From the NCBI GenBank assembly GCA_013911065.1, contig JACERV010000004.1:116857-180856 (forward strand): DNA of 64,000 nucleotides. The letters are read 5' to 3'. The stretch comes from Ruminococcus sp. GTDB lineage: Bacteria > Bacillota > Clostridia > Lachnospirales > Lachnospiraceae. Position 1 is the stretch's first letter. Each line of letters opens with the position of its first letter. The notes under the pieces are model-generated. The model did no database searches and was not told the DNA's origin. It was given only the letters and a program-made list of their open reading frames with translations. A program made the position numbers and the translations under genes. Below, one piece after another: positions 1 to 7,399 of this stretch.

Positions 1-25
1 GATTTATTCGGATTGAATTAATTGG

Positions 26-54
26 ATACTAGCATTTCTTACAACAACTTTCAA
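26..54 (-). promoter_or_regulatory. Predicted promoter firing left, off the window
   Basis: On the minus strand a -35 hexamer TTGAAA (54 to 49) and a -10 hexamer TAGTAT (31 to 26) are 17 bp apart. The operator at 67-76 is centred 17.5 bp upstream of the -35 edge. That is exactly the geometry seen at the larC and TSUP promoters. The gene it drives lies beyond base 1 and is probably a member of the same regulon, perhaps the larA-type enzyme missing from this window. Confidence 0.55.
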
Positions 55-63
55 CACATTTTT

Positions 64-77
64 ACCCAAACGTTTGC
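64..77. promoter_or_regulatory. LacI-type operator (site 1)
   Basis: The sequence ACCCAAACGTTTGC contains the perfect palindrome CAAACGTTTG (67-76), typical of LacI-family operators with a central CG. It overlaps the likely -35 (73-78) of the lacI-type gene, whose -10 is near 97-102. It also sits upstream of the leftward promoter. Related copies occur at 3021-3035 and 3920-3933, so this is probably the binding site of the regulator encoded at 148-1173. Confidence 0.7.
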
Positions 78-147
78 TTTATTACCAAAAACGTAGTATG
101 ATAATTTTTAATATTATATACAAAATTAAGGTTTTTAGGAGGTAGCT

Positions 148-1173
148 ATGACACTAAAAGAAATTGCAAAAGAAGCTGGTGTTTCCATCTCTACGGTATC
201 CAGGGTGATTAATGACAGCAATTCAAAAGCCGCCAGCAAAGAAGTGCAGGAACGTATCTGGGAAATTGTGCGCCGGACAGGATATACACCTAATTCTGCG
301 GCACAAAACCTAAGAACATCAAAAAAAGGGAAAAGAAATAATTCACGCGCCTTATCCTGCTTATTCGCCCGTACACCAAACGATCCCAATGATCCTTTTT
401 TTTCTACGATTGCAAAAAACGTTGAAATTGAAGCCTACAAGCATAATTACATTATGAAACTATCTTTTACATCCATTGATATTACAAAGCCGGAGACTTG
501 CCGGTTAATCCTAAATAATGATGTGAGCGGTGTTGTCATTCTTGGACGATGTGATAAAGCAACTTTAAAGTTTCTGCGAAAATATTTTAATTATGTTGTT
601 TACACAGGATTAAATGAAATTGACGCAAACTTTGACCAGATTCTATGCAGTGGATATGACGTGAGCTTATGTGCTATGGAATATTTAGTTGAACTGGGAC
701 ACCAGCATATTGGATACTTGGGTGAAGTGTCTTCAGAAAATCGTTACGTGGGATATAAAGCGGCAATTGAGCGGCATCAACTGCCTTTCGACAATTCTTA
801 TGCCTGCTCCACTCCGTTTTCTTCCATCGGAGGTTATAACGGTGCCATGAAACTTTTAGATTCCCAGCCGAAGCTGACCGCTGTTTTCTGCGGCAATGAC
901 ATGACAGCAATCGGTGCAATCCGGGCAATCAAAGACCGGGGATTAAAAATTCCCCAGGACATTTCTGTCATCAGTATTGATGACATTGATGCTGCCCAGT
1001 ATCTTTCACCTATGCTGACTACCGTACATATTCCTCTTGAGGAGATGGGAAGGCAGGCAGCAAAGACAATCATCGACCGAATCAACGGCGGGCACACAAC
1101 ACCGATAAAAATAAACTTCCCATGCTATCTGGCTAAACGGGAAAGCTGCGGCAAACCACGAAAACAGTTATAA
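148..1173 (+). CDS. LacI/GalR-family transcriptional regulator
   Basis: A 341-residue LacI-family DNA-binding protein. The N-terminal helix-turn-helix (about residues 3-25, containing IAKEAGVSISTVSRV) and hinge helix (near NSAAQNLR) are followed by a two-lobed periplasmic-binding-like effector domain to about residue 335. The ATG is set by AGGAGGT at 137-143. Palindromes with the core CAAACGTTTG or close variants lie before this gene, before larC and before the TSUP gene, so it probably controls a nickel-pincer (lar) regulon and itself. At larC and TSUP the site lies upstream of -35, which suggests activation as CcpA can do; at its own promoter the site overlaps -35, which suggests repression. 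The effector is unknown, perhaps a hydroxyacid. Confidence 0.9.
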   Translation: MTLKEIAKEAGVSISTVSRVINDSNSKAASKEVQERIWEIVRRTGYTPNSAAQNLRTSKKGKRNNSRALSCLFARTPNDPNDPFFSTIAKNVEIEAYKHNYIMKLSFTSIDITKPETCRLILNNDVSGVVILGRCDKATLKFLRKYFNYVVYTGLNEIDANFDQILCSGYDVSLCAMEYLVELGHQHIGYLGEVSSENRYVGYKAAIERHQLPFDNSYACSTPFSSIGGYNGAMKLLDSQPKLTAVFCGNDMTAIGAIRAIKDRGLKIPQDISVISIDDIDAAQYLSPMLTTVHIPLEEMGRQAAKTIIDRINGGHTTPIKINFPCYLAKRESCGKPRKQL

Positions 1174-1219
1174 CAGGTCATTGAAAAAATTGATGGAATA
1201 CTGTCAGCCGGGAAAAGAT

Positions 1220-2041
1220 CTAAGACTGCATCCCTATATCCATACTTCCGGAACGGAACCCTTCCAGATCTAATGTGATATAGTAGAATCCCTGCTTTTT
1301 CAGAAATCTAATAATCTTCTTGCGGTTCTCAATAAAAGCGGGGACCGCTTCTTCATCTATTTCTATTCGGACGATCTCATCATGTATCCGCAGCCGCACA
1401 TTGTAAAAGCCCAACTCCTTAATCATTGTTTCCGCTGCTTCAACCTTTTGCATCAACTCAACAGACAGCACCGTTCCATAGGGAAAACGCGTAGCCAGAC
1501 AAGGGGCTGAGGCCCGCCCGGCTGTGGGTATTTGATACTCTGCGGCAACTCTGCGCACCTCTTCTTTCGTCATCCCGGCATCTGCCAGGGGGCTTATAAT
1601 TTCCAATTCCCTAAGTGCCTGGATTCCCGGGCGGTACTCATGTAAATCGTCCTCATTCGTTCCTTCCAGAACGGTTGAGCTTCCAAGTTCTCCGGCCAGG
1701 ACCTTCAACTGTTCGAATAAATACTTCTTACAGCGGTAGCAGCGGTCCGGCGGGTTTTGCGCAATCCCTGCTTCCTGGAATTCATCCACATAAATCACCC
1801 GATGAATCGCTCCCATTTCCTTTGCTGTCTGCTCCGCCAGTTTCAGGTCATTCATGGGGTGCAGTCTGGTATGTACTGTCACCGCATGTACTTTATTCCC
1901 TTGTTTTTCAGCCATAAGACAGGCTAATTTTAATATAAGGCTGCTGTCGGCCCCACCGGAAAATGCAACAACACAGTCTTCTTTTGTATACCTTTCCATC
2001 GCAACCAGAAGCCGGCTGCATTTTTCTTCATAATTGTTCAT
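1220..2041 (-). CDS. larE: ATP-dependent sacrificial sulfur transferase LarE
   Basis: A LarE-type PP-loop ATPase of 273 residues that adds sulfur to the nicotinate-derived precursor of the nickel-pincer cofactor used by lactate racemase LarA and its homologues. The PP-loop SGGADSS is at residues 28-34. Three cysteines stand out: C101 and C104 in DRCYRCKK, and C181 in APCLATRFPYG, the position of the sacrificial cysteine in Lactobacillus LarE. The extra CxxC suggests the class that carries a [4Fe-4S] cluster rather than giving up its own cysteine; that is inference. It lies 15 bp after larC with a GGAGG site, so the two are co-transcribed. LarB and LarA are not in the window. Confidence 0.88.
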   Translation of the reverse strand: MNNYEEKCSRLLVAMERYTKEDCVVAFSGGADSSLILKLACLMAEKQGNKVHAVTVHTRLHPMNDLKLAEQTAKEMGAIHRVIYVDEFQEAGIAQNPPDRCYRCKKYLFEQLKVLAGELGSSTVLEGTNEDDLHEYRPGIQALRELEIISPLADAGMTKEEVRRVAAEYQIPTAGRASAPCLATRFPYGTVLSVELMQKVEAAETMIKELGFYNVRLRIHDEIVRIEIDEEAVPAFIENRKKIIRFLKKQGFYYITLDLEGFRSGSMDIGMQS

Positions 2042-2056
2042 TATTTTTCCTCCAAA

Positions 2057-2887
2057 CTAACTGATCATCAACGCCCGTACAAATCCGGGGCAGTCATACG
2101 TTCTTTTTCCGCCTCCCAGGCCAATCTTTTTCACTGTAAATTCCTCAGGCAATTGTTCTTTCGTCCGAATTGCCGCTGCGATTGCTGCTCCGGTGGGGGT
2201 TATCAACTCTCCAAAACAATCTGTCACATGCAGCTTCAATCCATTTTCTGCTGCAATATTGGAAACTGCGGGTACAGGAATCGGCAGGATTCCATGCCTG
2301 CAGCGGATTGTTCCCTGTCCATCATACAATTCTGTTATGATTACATCATCGATTTCCAGACTGTCGATACAAACAGCCGCCGCAATGATATCTACGATAG
2401 AATCCACTGCCCCGGCATCATGGAAATGCAATTCCTCCAGCGTGGTCCCATGTGCTTTTGCTTCTCCCCGTCCCAAAATCTCGAATATCTTCAAAGCCAG
2501 TTCTTTTGCCGTTTCTGTAATCTTGCTCTGTGCGATGATTTCGCTGACTTCTCTAAGTCCGCGCTGTACGTGATGATGTGCACCCTTATGTCCATGATGG
2601 TATGTGTTCCCTTGTTCATAATTGTGCTCCTTATGATGGTTATGATTAGAATGCAGATATTCCATGTCATGGTCATGATTTTCATAGGCTGTATCCAGCA
2701 TTACATTAAAATCACATACATCCAGACCGCTCTTTTCTACGCGGGAAATCTGAACCCCAAAACCTTCCACGGGAATACTGTTTAATGCCTCAAGCAGCAT
2801 ATCCTGGTCCACCCCCAAATCCAAAAGTGCTGCTACCACCATATCCCCACTGATTCCCGATGTGCATTCCAAATATAGTTTATCCAT
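2057..2887 (-). CDS. larC: Nickel-pincer cofactor nickel-insertion protein LarC (N-terminal part only)
   Basis: A 276-residue protein matching the LarC1 region. It begins with LYLECTSGISGDM and carries a His-rich stretch (about residues 70-110, many HH and HNHH) expected to hold nickel. LarC inserts nickel into the pyridinium-3,5-bisthiocarboxylic acid mononucleotide cofactor with CTP. In Lactobacillus plantarum the active protein is LarC1 fused to LarC2 by a programmed frameshift. Here the reading frame stops and the larE ribosome site follows at once, so there is no room for LarC2. The protein is therefore a LarC1-only form, or the partner domain is encoded elsewhere. The ATG has a GGAG ribosome site about 9 bp upstream. 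Confidence 0.85.
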   Translation of the reverse strand: MDKLYLECTSGISGDMVVAALLDLGVDQDMLLEALNSIPVEGFGVQISRVEKSGLDVCDFNVMLDTAYENHDHDMEYLHSNHNHHKEHNYEQGNTYHHGHKGAHHHVQRGLREVSEIIAQSKITETAKELALKIFEILGRGEAKAHGTTLEELHFHDAGAVDSIVDIIAAAVCIDSLEIDDVIITELYDGQGTIRCRHGILPIPVPAVSNIAAENGLKLHVTDCFGELITPTGAAIAAAIRTKEQLPEEFTVKKIGLGGGKRTYDCPGFVRALMIS

Positions 2888-2982
2888 TGATTTCTACTCC
2901 TTTCCGATACCTGACTATAAAACAAAAAGAAACCACAAAAAGACTCCGGCTTCTGCCAGCATTCCCTTTATGGTTATGTTTT

Positions 2983-3011
2983 ATTATATATGTATTACGG
3001 GAAAAATACAA
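2983..3011 (-). promoter_or_regulatory. larC-larE promoter
   Basis: On the minus strand TTGTAT (3011 to 3006) and TATAAT (2988 to 2983) are separated by 17 bp. The hexamers and spacing are the same as in the TSUP promoter at 3881-3909. Confidence 0.65.
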
Positions 3012-3020
3012 GCCCATTTC

Positions 3021-3035
3021 ACCCAATCGTTTGCC
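3021..3035. promoter_or_regulatory. LacI-type operator (site 2, larC)
   Basis: ACCCAATCGTTTGCC is a variant of the sites at 64-77 and 3920-3933. Its centre (3028.5) is 17.5 bp upstream of the -35 edge, about -52 from the predicted start of transcription, a position usual for an activator. Confidence 0.65.
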
Positions 3036-3064
3036 TAATTTTCCACAAAAACCGCATAGCTGAA

Positions 3065-3859
3065 TTATAATGAAAATCTCCATATATTGTAGATATTAAT
3101 AAGGATAATCATACTCATCACTCCGATAAACAGCTGATTTACCCTTCTTTCTTCTATCCTGCAGTTCAATGCACTTCCTACTGTTCCGCCCAGGATTCCC
3201 CCTATTACCATTACTACAAAATAGCTGATATTGACCGGAGGTAAGTTGCCCGCAGCGATAACCTGAATCAGACTGGCGATCTGTGAAAACATTATAATAT
3301 ATATAGAATTAAGCGCAGCCTCCTTCGTACCCATAGAAAAAAAGTATACCAGTACTACAAGATTGATGGGACCTCCGCCGATTCCCAGGAAGCTGGACAG
3401 CAGACCTAATAACAAACCGATGATAATATATATGCCGATATTATCCCAGTTTTTTGTCTTGATTTTTTCTTTAAAAAGAGTATACAGTAAGGTTCCGGCG
3501 GTTATCAACAGCAGCACGATTGCCTGGGTTCTGCCTACCAGTGCTTCATTATTCAGCCGCAGCTTTAAAGATTGAAAGAGCATCTTTCCGAATATACCGC
3601 CCAATACCGCTCCGACGGCCAGAATAGAAGATACCTTAAGATTCAGCTTACTGCTGCCTTCTTTCATGTTTTTATAAAGCGAAACAGCCGACATCGATAA
3701 CACAGTACAGCCGGATAGAAAACTAATGCTTGATACGCTCATAATTCCCATTGCATCCAGTACTGGTTTAATAATAACGCCGCCCCCAATTCCACAAATA
3801 GAGCCTACGATGGATGATAAAAAACAAACAATAAATACAACAAATAGTAACGGATTCAT
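3065..3859 (-). CDS. TSUP (TauE/SafE) family membrane transporter
   Basis: A 264-residue hydrophobic protein of the TauE/SafE (TSUP) family. It has the two family repeats, each starting with a glycine-rich motif (GSICGIGGGVIIKP near residue 20 and SSFLGIGGGPINL near residue 155), and about eight membrane helices. Family members move sulfite, sulfoacetate, sulfolactate or other organic anions across the cytoplasmic membrane. It has its own promoter with the same hexamers and operator as larC, so it belongs to the same regulon. It may move the acid handled by the LarA-type enzyme, or a sulfur by-product. The substrate cannot be told from sequence. Confidence 0.85.
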   Translation of the reverse strand: MNPLLFVVFIVCFLSSIVGSICGIGGGVIIKPVLDAMGIMSVSSISFLSGCTVLSMSAVSLYKNMKEGSSKLNLKVSSILAVGAVLGGIFGKMLFQSLKLRLNNEALVGRTQAIVLLLITAGTLLYTLFKEKIKTKNWDNIGIYIIIGLLLGLLSSFLGIGGGPINLVVLVYFFSMGTKEAALNSIYIIMFSQIASLIQVIAAGNLPPVNISYFVVMVIGGILGGTVGSALNCRIEERRVNQLFIGVMSMIILINIYNIWRFSL

Positions 3860-3880
3860 GTTCCCCTCCTGACTATTGTC

Positions 3881-3909
3881 ATTATAAGTTTAAGGAGAAC
3901 AATATACAA
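3881..3909 (-). promoter_or_regulatory. TSUP gene promoter
   Basis: TTGTAT (3909 to 3904) and TATAAT (3886 to 3881) on the minus strand are 17 bp apart, identical to the larC promoter hexamers. Confidence 0.65.
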
Positions 3910-3919
3910 ACCATTTTTA

Positions 3920-3933
3920 CGAAAACGTTTGGG
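3920..3933. promoter_or_regulatory. LacI-type operator (site 3, TSUP)
   Basis: CGAAAACGTTTGGG reads CCCAAACGTTTTCG on the minus strand and matches site 1 over its left half and centre. Its centre at 3926.5 is again exactly 17.5 bp from the -35 edge. Confidence 0.65.
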
Positions 3934-4003
3934 TAGTCTTTCATATTAGCCCGGCTTCTTTTCAGGCTGCAATTAACTGCTGCTATATCTTAAATCTCAA
4001 AGG

Positions 4004-4048
4004 TTTACAAGTAACAACTCGTGTTGTATAATTAAGTTGTTACTTGTA
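4004..4048 (+). promoter_or_regulatory. ablB promoter inside a 14-bp perfect inverted repeat
   Basis: TTTACA (4004-4009) and TATAAT (4027-4032) are 17 bp apart and form a near-consensus sigma-A promoter. A perfect inverted repeat of 14 bp surrounds the -10: left arm TACAAGTAACAACT at 4006-4019, right arm AGTTGTTACTTGTA at 4035-4048. A dimeric repressor bound here would block the polymerase. The cognate regulator is not obvious in the window. Confidence 0.75.
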
Positions 4049-4074
4049 TTTAGATTAAATATAAGGAGGTTTTG

Positions 4075-4917
4075 ATGTACGACACTATAGCAAAAATAAA
4101 TAACTCCGAGATTCAGCATGGCTTTCTTAACAAAAGAATCTATCTTATGCATTTGCACAAAAGGGACGTGCCTGGAATCTTAGATGATTTAGAACGCTTG
4201 GCGGACAGAAATAAATACACTAAAATATTCGGCAAAATTCCCGCCTCCTGTTGGGAACCCTTTTTAAAACGCGGTTATATAAAAGAAGCGGTTATCCCCG
4301 GGTTTTTCGGAGGAAATGAAGACTGTGCCTTTATGGGAAAATATATAGACAAAAAAAGAAGTCTTTCCGTAAATCAAGATATCAATAAAGAAGTGCTGGA
4401 AGCTGCCTTGAAAAAATTAAAAGAAAAAAATATGGAGGACTTTAAACTGGCAAAAGAATTTACTTTCAGAAAAACCAGGCTTGAAGATTCCGGAGAAATG
4501 TCCATGATTTACTCAAAAGTTTTTGATTCCTACCCCTTTCCTATTTTTGACCCAGAATATCTGAAAAAAACTATGGGTGAAAACATCGTTTATTTCGGCA
4601 TTTGGAAAGAAAACAGGCTCATTGCCCTCTCTTCCTGCGAAATGGATATGGACGGAGAAAGTGTGGAGATGACTGATTTTGCGGTTTTGCAGGATTACAG
4701 AGGATATAACTTTGCCTGCTTTTTGCTTAATCAAATGGAAAGGGAAATGAAACTCAGACAGATAAAAACTGCCTATACAATAGCGCGGGCCGAATCCTTC
4801 GGCATGAACTGCACTTTTGCGAAATGCGGGTATACTTTTTCCGGCACACTTATAAAAAACACACAAATAGGCGGTAAAATTGAAGATATGAATGTATGGT
4901 TTAAAAAGCTGATTTAA
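4075..4917 (+). CDS. ablB: Beta-lysine N6-acetyltransferase AblB
   Basis: A GNAT acetyltransferase of 280 residues matching AblB, which acetylates beta-lysine to N-epsilon-acetyl-beta-lysine, a compatible solute. The C-terminal half (about 145-270) carries the GNAT fold with the acetyl-CoA loop region near LQDYRGYNFACFLL. The first part (RIYLMHLHKRD, CAFMGKYID) is typical of AblB. ATG at 4075 is preferred to the in-frame TTG at 4072 because AAGGAGG (4063-4069) is correctly spaced. It is followed 62 bp later by kamA, which makes beta-lysine. The gene is A-rich in codon choice, with many AAA and ATA codons. Confidence 0.88.
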   Translation: MYDTIAKINNSEIQHGFLNKRIYLMHLHKRDVPGILDDLERLADRNKYTKIFGKIPASCWEPFLKRGYIKEAVIPGFFGGNEDCAFMGKYIDKKRSLSVNQDINKEVLEAALKKLKEKNMEDFKLAKEFTFRKTRLEDSGEMSMIYSKVFDSYPFPIFDPEYLKKTMGENIVYFGIWKENRLIALSSCEMDMDGESVEMTDFAVLQDYRGYNFACFLLNQMEREMKLRQIKTAYTIARAESFGMNCTFAKCGYTFSGTLIKNTQIGGKIEDMNVWFKKLI

Positions 4918-4979
4918 AATTGTTTCATACCCTTACAAAATAACCTATTTATCTGTTCACAAACTCAAGGAGGTTTTTG

Positions 4980-6272
4980 ATGAATAACAAAGCAGTAACA
5001 AAACGAAAAAAGGACGTTTCGATTAAAGAAAAGTTTTTGGAAAATATAAACCCCCACGAATGGGACAACTGGAAATGGCAAATGAGAAATCGGATAGAAA
5101 CCGTGGAGGATTTAAAAGAATTTTTGAGTCTTACGCCCGAAGAAGCACTTGGAATAAAGAAATGCCTCAACACCTTAAAAATGGCCGTCACTCCCTACTA
5201 CCTTTCTCTAATAGATGTAAAAAACCCTAATGACCCCATAAGAAAACAGGCCATCCCAACTGACTATGAGCTTACTCTTTCCGACTGCGACTGTGATGAC
5301 CCACTCCATGAAGAAGCCGACTCCCCCGTTCCGGGACTTACCCATAGATACCCTGACAGAGTGCTGCTGCTTGTCACCGATAAGTGCTCAATGTATTGCA
5401 GACATTGCACCAGAAGAAGGTTTGCAGGCCAAAGCGATAAATCTCTTCCTATGGCACAAATTGAAAAAGCCATAGAATATATTGAAAGAACTCCTGTAAT
5501 AAGAGATGTTCTTATATCCGGCGGTGATCCTCTTTTACTTTCCGATGAAAATCTGGAACAGATAATAAAAAGGCTAAGGGCAATTAATCATGTTGAGATA
5601 ATACGCATCGGAAGCAGAGTTCCTGTTGTAATGCCTCAAAGAATAACGCCGCAGCTTGTTGATATGTTAAAAAAATACCATCCGATATGGCTTAATACAC
5701 ACTTTAACCATCCAAACGAAATTACTGAAGAATCAAAAAAGGCATGTGAATTACTTGCAAACGCAGGAATACCTCTGGGAAATCAAACCGTTTTATTAAG
5801 AGGAATTAACGACTGTATGTACGTAATGAAAAAACTAATGCATGAACTTGTAAAAATAAGAGTAAGACCATACTATATATACCAGTGTGACCTTTCAAAC
5901 GGTATAAAACATTTTAGAACTAAGGTTTCAAAGGGCATAGAAATCATTGAGGGCCTTAGAGGGCATACATCAGGATTCGCCGTCCCAACCTTTGTAATTG
6001 ACGCTCCCGGCGGTGGCGGAAAAATCCCGATTATGCCAAACTATGTTATTTTAAACGCGGAAAATAAGATTATCCTCAGAAACTTTGAAGGTGTAATCAC
6101 AACATATACGGAACCCGATGATTATATTTCGGAATGCACCTGCGAAACCTGCCTGGATAAAACTGACCAAAAATCAATAGGTCTTTCAAAGCTCATTTAT
6201 GATGACGAGACTTCGCTTGAACCTTCCGGGCTTAAAAGAAAAATTCGCAGCGATAAATGGCATGCATCTTAA
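4980..6272 (+). CDS. kamA: Lysine 2,3-aminomutase
   Basis: A radical-SAM, PLP-dependent enzyme of 430 residues that converts L-lysine to L-beta-lysine. The cluster motif C136-x3-C140-x2-C143 (CSMYCRHC) binds the [4Fe-4S]-SAM. The glycine-rich SGGDPLL and the C-terminal zinc-type cysteines (ECTCETC) are as in KamA. ATG at 4980 is chosen over TTG at 4977 because of AAGGAGG at 4967-4973. Paired with ablB it most likely serves osmolyte synthesis rather than lysine fermentation, since no kamD, kamE or kdd genes are nearby. The codon use is AT-rich like ablB, so the pair may be a transferred cassette. Confidence 0.92.
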   Translation: MNNKAVTKRKKDVSIKEKFLENINPHEWDNWKWQMRNRIETVEDLKEFLSLTPEEALGIKKCLNTLKMAVTPYYLSLIDVKNPNDPIRKQAIPTDYELTLSDCDCDDPLHEEADSPVPGLTHRYPDRVLLLVTDKCSMYCRHCTRRRFAGQSDKSLPMAQIEKAIEYIERTPVIRDVLISGGDPLLLSDENLEQIIKRLRAINHVEIIRIGSRVPVVMPQRITPQLVDMLKKYHPIWLNTHFNHPNEITEESKKACELLANAGIPLGNQTVLLRGINDCMYVMKKLMHELVKIRVRPYYIYQCDLSNGIKHFRTKVSKGIEIIEGLRGHTSGFAVPTFVIDAPGGGGKIPIMPNYVILNAENKIILRNFEGVITTYTEPDDYISECTCETCLDKTDQKSIGLSKLIYDDETSLEPSGLKRKIRSDKWHAS

Positions 6273-6286
6273 GGTTAAAAACAATT

Positions 6287-6330
6287 TTCCTCTCCTGGCT
6301 GTAAGCAATTATGGGCAAGAGGGGTTTTTT
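6287..6330 (+). terminator. Possible terminator after kamA
   Basis: A short CCTCT/AGAGG stem with an imperfect inner part is followed by GGGGTTTTTT. The stem is weak, but the T run and the convergent gene end support termination here. Confidence 0.4.
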
Positions 6331-6415
6331 AATTCTGTAATGTTCATAGTGTGGATATATTTTCGAACTCCTCTGGACAAAGATAACAATATTGTCCTTC
6401 TTTCATTAGGTTGAA

Positions 6416-7384
6416 TTATTTATTAACCACATTAACTGGGTTCCCACTGAGGAATTCCTTTAGATTATTAACAGCAATATCCATCAGTCTCTGTCTGGAC
6501 TCCTTCGAAGCCCAGGAAATATGAGGTGTGATAAAACAATTCTTAGCTTTTAGCAGCGGATTATCTCCTCTGATAGGCTCTGTAGATACAACATCCAGAC
6601 CTGCCGCTGCTACTTTCCCACTGTTTAAAGCATCTGTTAAATCCTGTTCTACAATAAGCGGCCCACGGGAATTATTCAAAATGATAACCTCATCTTTCAT
6701 TTTTGCAATAGAATCCTTGTTAATAATTCCTTCCGTCTCAGGGAAAAGCGGACAATGCAGCGCAATTACATCCGATTCCGCCAGAAGCTTTTCAAGATTT
6801 ACATACTCACATGTTTTCGACTCCAATGCAGGATTTTTATATGCATCATATGCCAAAACCTTCATTCCCAACGCTTGAGCGATTCTTCCGGTTGTCTGTC
6901 CAATCCGACCATATCCGATGATGCCAATCTTTTTACCGTCTAATTCTATCAGTGGATAATCCCAGAAACACCAGTCATTATTTGTCTCCCATCGGCCTTC
7001 CTGTACAGCCTGACTGTGATGCCCAATATGGTGACAGATTTCCAACAGCAGCGCAATCGCAAACTGACCCACAGCTGCAGTTCCATATGTAGGAATATTT
7101 GCAACAGGAATACCTTTTTCCCCGGCTGCATTCACATCTACTACATTATATCCGGTTGCCAGAACTCCTACAAATTTAATCTCCGGACATCTGTCAAAGA
7201 CTTCTTTCGGCATAGGCGTCTTATTTGTAAATACAATCTCTGCGCCGCCGATTCTGCTGATTGTTTCTTCCACATCAATGAGAGACGTCCGGTCATAGAC
7301 CTTACATTGGCCAAACGCTTCCAGTCCCTTCCAGTTTAAATCTCCAGGATTCAGGGTATATCCATCTAAAACTACAATTTTCAT
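6416..7384 (-). CDS. D-2-hydroxyacid dehydrogenase (NAD-dependent)
   Basis: A 322-residue D-isomer-specific 2-hydroxyacid dehydrogenase, close to glycerate/hydroxypyruvate reductases. The nucleotide motif GYGRIG is at 157-162. The catalytic triad is R240 (NNSRGP), E269 (VVSTEP) and H288 (FITPHISW). It is the last gene of the TRAP/transketolase operon, 15 bp after the ApnO-like gene. A likely role is reducing a 2-oxoacid such as hydroxypyruvate made in the pathway, or oxidising a D-hydroxyacid substrate. The exact substrate is not decided by the sequence. Confidence 0.85.
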   Translation of the reverse strand: MKIVVLDGYTLNPGDLNWKGLEAFGQCKVYDRTSLIDVEETISRIGGAEIVFTNKTPMPKEVFDRCPEIKFVGVLATGYNVVDVNAAGEKGIPVANIPTYGTAAVGQFAIALLLEICHHIGHHSQAVQEGRWETNNDWCFWDYPLIELDGKKIGIIGYGRIGQTTGRIAQALGMKVLAYDAYKNPALESKTCEYVNLEKLLAESDVIALHCPLFPETEGIINKDSIAKMKDEVIILNNSRGPLIVEQDLTDALNSGKVAAAGLDVVSTEPIRGDNPLLKAKNCFITPHISWASKESRQRLMDIAVNNLKEFLSGNPVNVVNK

Positions 7385-7399
7385 CTGTTTTATCTCTCC

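Noticed and set aside
2153..2785. 210-codon ORF opposite larC
   Set aside because: It is the complement of a well-supported larC gene; its apparent protein mirrors the His-rich codons and has no start signals.
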